24,177 nt of DNA. Origin: Planctomycetota bacterium. Lineage in GTDB: Bacteria; Planctomycetota; Planctomycetia; Pirellulales; UBA1268. A program made the translations under genes and the position numbers. The stretch covers positions 1-24,177 of the forward strand of contig QWPO01000144.1 in assembly GCA_003669255.1 (NCBI GenBank), in the 5' to 3' direction. Positions 22,478 through 24,177 of the stretch are shown piece by piece. Below the pieces are notes generated by a model. That model was given only the letters and a program-made list of their open reading frames with translations. It made no database searches and had not been told where the DNA came from. Position 1 is the stretch's first letter, and each line of letters opens with the position of its first letter.

Positions 22478-23857
22478 ATGCACCGCTTCTTCTCGCTCGG
22501 CGTCGCGCGGCTTGCGGCGTCGGTGGCAGTGTTTCACGCGGCCGCGGCTGCGGCCGGGGGCACGCTCCTGTGCGGTACGGCCGGTGACGATCTCGTGGCC
22601 GCTCGCGCGGGGCTCGTGCGGGAGTGGGTCGTGCAGATCCCGTTCGACTCCGCTGGCTGGACGCTCGAGAACGTGTCGATCGGCGACGGCCTCGTCGTCG
22701 CCACCAGCGGCGACGGGGGCGTGCATGCGGTGAGCACGGGGACCGCGGCCGGTATGCCGCGGCGAGGGAGCGTGCTGTGGTCGCAGCGGATCGGCCGGCC
22801 GGGAGGTTCGGGACAACCTGCTGGTATCGGCAGCGACGTGGTCACCGTCGCCCGCGACCTCGACATCTATGCGTTCAAACGCGCCGACGGCAGCCTTGCG
22901 TGGCGGCGGTCATTCGGCCGGCCTTCAACCGGCAGCGTCGTGCCCGCGGGCGACTGGGTCTACGGGCCGCTCTCAGCCGACGGCGTGATGCGGATGCCAA
23001 CTGATCCGTACCGGCAGCCGGTCGATCCGCGGTCAAAGCCAGATGGTGACCGTCGCCGTGGCGGCGTGAACGACACAAAGGAGGCTTCGCTGGCTGATCC
23101 GCTCCGGCCGATTTCCCTCGACGCCGGTGGTCGTGTCGAGTCCGCCCCGATTGCCTACGAGGGAGGCGTGGTCTGGTGCACCGAGGACGGAATCATCGTC
23201 GCGGTCGTGCCGGCCGACAGCAAAGAGACCGAATCGGAATGGGCGCGAATGGAGTTCGACTTGGGCGCGCCGCCGGCGGGCCCGCTTGTTGTCCGCGGAT
23301 CGACGATCTACGCCGCCACCACGCGGGGCGATCTCGCCCGCATCGACGACCTCCCGCCCGATGACATCCATGACTTCTCCGCCACCTGGCACGTGGTGCT
23401 GCCGCAGCCACCCGATGGCGGGCCGCTGGTCGGCGGTGGCACGGTCGCCATTTCCCTCGGCGACGAGGGAATCATGGCGTTCTCCACCGAGACCGGCGAC
23501 GAGCGGTGGCGGTCGTGCCTTGCGGGCCGGCTCGTGTCGGTCACGGGCAATCAGGTCTGGTGCGTGGACCGCGTGGGCCGGCTCTCGAGCCTCGACCTCG
23601 CAACCGGGATGCCGGGTGCGTGGATGTGCCTCGGCAGTTTCACGCTGCCGGTGGCCAACACGGTGGACGACCGGCTGATCCTGGCGTCGCCCGACGGCCT
23701 CGTGGTGTCGCTGGCGCCGCGGCGCACGGTGTCTGCCGTGCCTGCCGCCGCTCCGCCAGAGCCCAACTGGAAGCCGGCCGAGGAATCTCCTTCGCCGGTC
23801 CCGGCCGCCGAGTCGGCTGAGGAACCCGCCACTGAGCTTGAGACGACGGAAACCTGA
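22478..23857 (+). CDS. Exported PQQ-like beta-propeller protein, BamB-like
   Basis: ATG 22478, with AGGA ten bases upstream, gives 459 aa and begins with a signal peptide ('MHRFFSLGVARLAASVAVFH', then an Ala run). The rest repeats the beta-propeller blade pattern: 'LENVSIGDGLVVATSGDGGV', 'IYAFKRADGSLAWRRSFGRP', 'PLVVRGSTIYAATTRGDLAR', 'IMAFSTETGDERWRSCLAGR' and 'QVWCVDRVGRLSSLDLATGM'. The W-R and 'A.tGd..W' elements are the PQQ/BamB-type repeat. The tail is Pro/Glu-rich and disordered ('PEPNWKPAEESPSPVPAAES'). BamB itself is an outer-membrane lipoprotein; this one has no evident lipobox, so outer-membrane assembly is not established. A periplasmic scaffolding or binding role is likely. No PQQ-dependent catalytic residues were identified. 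The gene is divergent from the giant gene. Confidence 0.85.
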   Translation: MHRFFSLGVARLAASVAVFHAAAAAAGGTLLCGTAGDDLVAARAGLVREWVVQIPFDSAGWTLENVSIGDGLVVATSGDGGVHAVSTGTAAGMPRRGSVLWSQRIGRPGGSGQPAGIGSDVVTVARDLDIYAFKRADGSLAWRRSFGRPSTGSVVPAGDWVYGPLSADGVMRMPTDPYRQPVDPRSKPDGDRRRGGVNDTKEASLADPLRPISLDAGGRVESAPIAYEGGVVWCTEDGIIVAVVPADSKETESEWARMEFDLGAPPAGPLVVRGSTIYAATTRGDLARIDDLPPDDIHDFSATWHVVLPQPPDGGPLVGGGTVAISLGDEGIMAFSTETGDERWRSCLAGRLVSVTGNQVWCVDRVGRLSSLDLATGMPGAWMCLGSFTLPVANTVDDRLILASPDGLVVSLAPRRTVSAVPAAAPPEPNWKPAEESPSPVPAAESAEEPATELETTET

Positions 23858-23981
23858 TCCGGGTTACGCGTGAACGTCGCTTGTCGTCGCGTCACCGCAG
23901 CCGGCCGGAGGCATGCTCGGCGCGTGCCTCTGATCCGACTTTTCCCCTGTTCAGAATCACATGAGAGCGATGATGCTGCGA

Positions 23982-24111
23982 GGGGCTGCCCGTGCCCGGG
24001 AGTCGGCGTTGTTGACGAGCGCAGCCATGGATGGCGGAGCGAAGTCAGCATCGAGCGAGTGAAGCCCAGGATGAACGCAGCGAGCGTCCGGCGATGGGCA
24101 TGGGCAGCACC
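23982..24111 (+). mobile_element. MITE-like element with terminal inverted repeats, family C, copy 2
   Basis: The ends GGGGCTGCCCGTGCCC (23982-23997) and GGGCATGGGCAGCACC (24096-24111) are inverted repeats matching at 14 of 16 positions. The ~130-bp length equals that of copy 1, which lies in the opposite orientation. Internal similarity includes GAGCGCAGCCATGGATGGCG against the corresponding segment of copy 1. There is no coding capacity. Confidence 0.58.
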
Positions 24112-24136
24112 GAGCCCAACGCGGATCTGGAACACA

Positions 24137-24160
24137 CACAGGTTGACAACCTGTGCTACG
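24137..24160. repeat. CAGGTT/AACCTG hairpin, family D, single copy
   Basis: CACAGGTT (24137-24144), loop GAC, AACCTGTG (24148-24155), then CTACG. In reverse complement this is CGTAG, CACAGGTT-GTC-AACCTGTG, matching the left arm at 16784-16807 except for the central loop. Confidence 0.7.
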
Positions 24161-24177
24161 AGATGCGTCGACGGGCA

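Larger units (their letters stand above)
23858..24177. other. 320-bp non-coding end of window with repeats
   Basis: After the beta-propeller stop there is no convincing gene. It contains a second family C element (23982-24111), a ten-base fragment of family B (AGCCCAACGC, 24113-24122) and a family D hairpin (24137-24155). The remaining ~120 bases at the left show nothing I can identify. Confidence 0.65.

Noticed and set aside
20256..22733. Open frame of 825 codons on the plus strand opposite the giant gene
   Set aside because: It is antisense to a longer, better-behaved frame. Its translation is Arg/Gly/His-rich low complexity with no domain, as expected for the shadow frame of a GC-rich gene.

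Overview
The window looks like chromosomal DNA of a planctomycete, probably of the Pirellulales type. The evidence is about two-thirds G+C, a secreted protein with the N-terminal 'EQLETRHALA' export signal typical of planctomycetes (general form LExRxLLA), several secreted proteins of planctomycete style (SH3-like, PQQ-like beta-propeller), a very large soluble protein with no recognisable domain, few strong Shine-Dalgarno sites, and gaps filled with short palindromic repeats. I see no rRNA, tRNA, CRISPR array, transposase, integrase or phage gene.

Layout. 1-1507: the 3' part of floA (flotillin-like scaffold) and a one-helix membrane protein overlapping or adjacent to it. 1508-1979: a non-coding, repeat-bearing, hairpin-rich stretch ending in a textbook intrinsic terminator (1905-1949). 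1995-4374: two convergent exported proteins of unknown role, one with tandem SH3-like domains. 4669-7245: a large secreted protein joining RTX-like repeats to a secreted beta-propeller domain, with a good upstream promoter. 7422-10208: an MMPL/RND membrane exporter. 10403-11984: an exported thioredoxin-fold-like protein convergent with a rhomboid protease. 12196-14209: a probable two-gene unit of Gfo/Idh/MocA oxidoreductase and DEDDy 3'-5' exonuclease. 14238-14858: a TetR regulator with a possible self-operator. 15019-16610: a lysine-rich small protein divergent from nadA (quinolinate synthase, NAD synthesis). 17008-22334, minus strand: a giant protein of unknown function followed by alaA (alanine aminotransferase). 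22478-23857: an exported PQQ-like beta-propeller protein divergent from the giant gene.

Most genes look like ordinary housekeeping or cell-envelope functions, not one dedicated system. Envelope themes recur: flotillin scaffold, RND exporter, rhomboid, five exported proteins.

The most interesting content is between the genes. Four small palindromic repeat families (here called A, B, C and D) recur. A is a 27-nt GC hairpin. B is a CCCA-stem-GTRA-stem-GGGG hairpin whose stem differs between copies while staying paired. C is a ~130-bp element with terminal inverted repeats, present twice in opposite orientation. D is a CAGGTT-NNN-AACCTG hairpin, in one place built into a ~108-bp inverted repeat. 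They sit near one another and near gene ends, suggesting non-autonomous REP/MITE-like elements.
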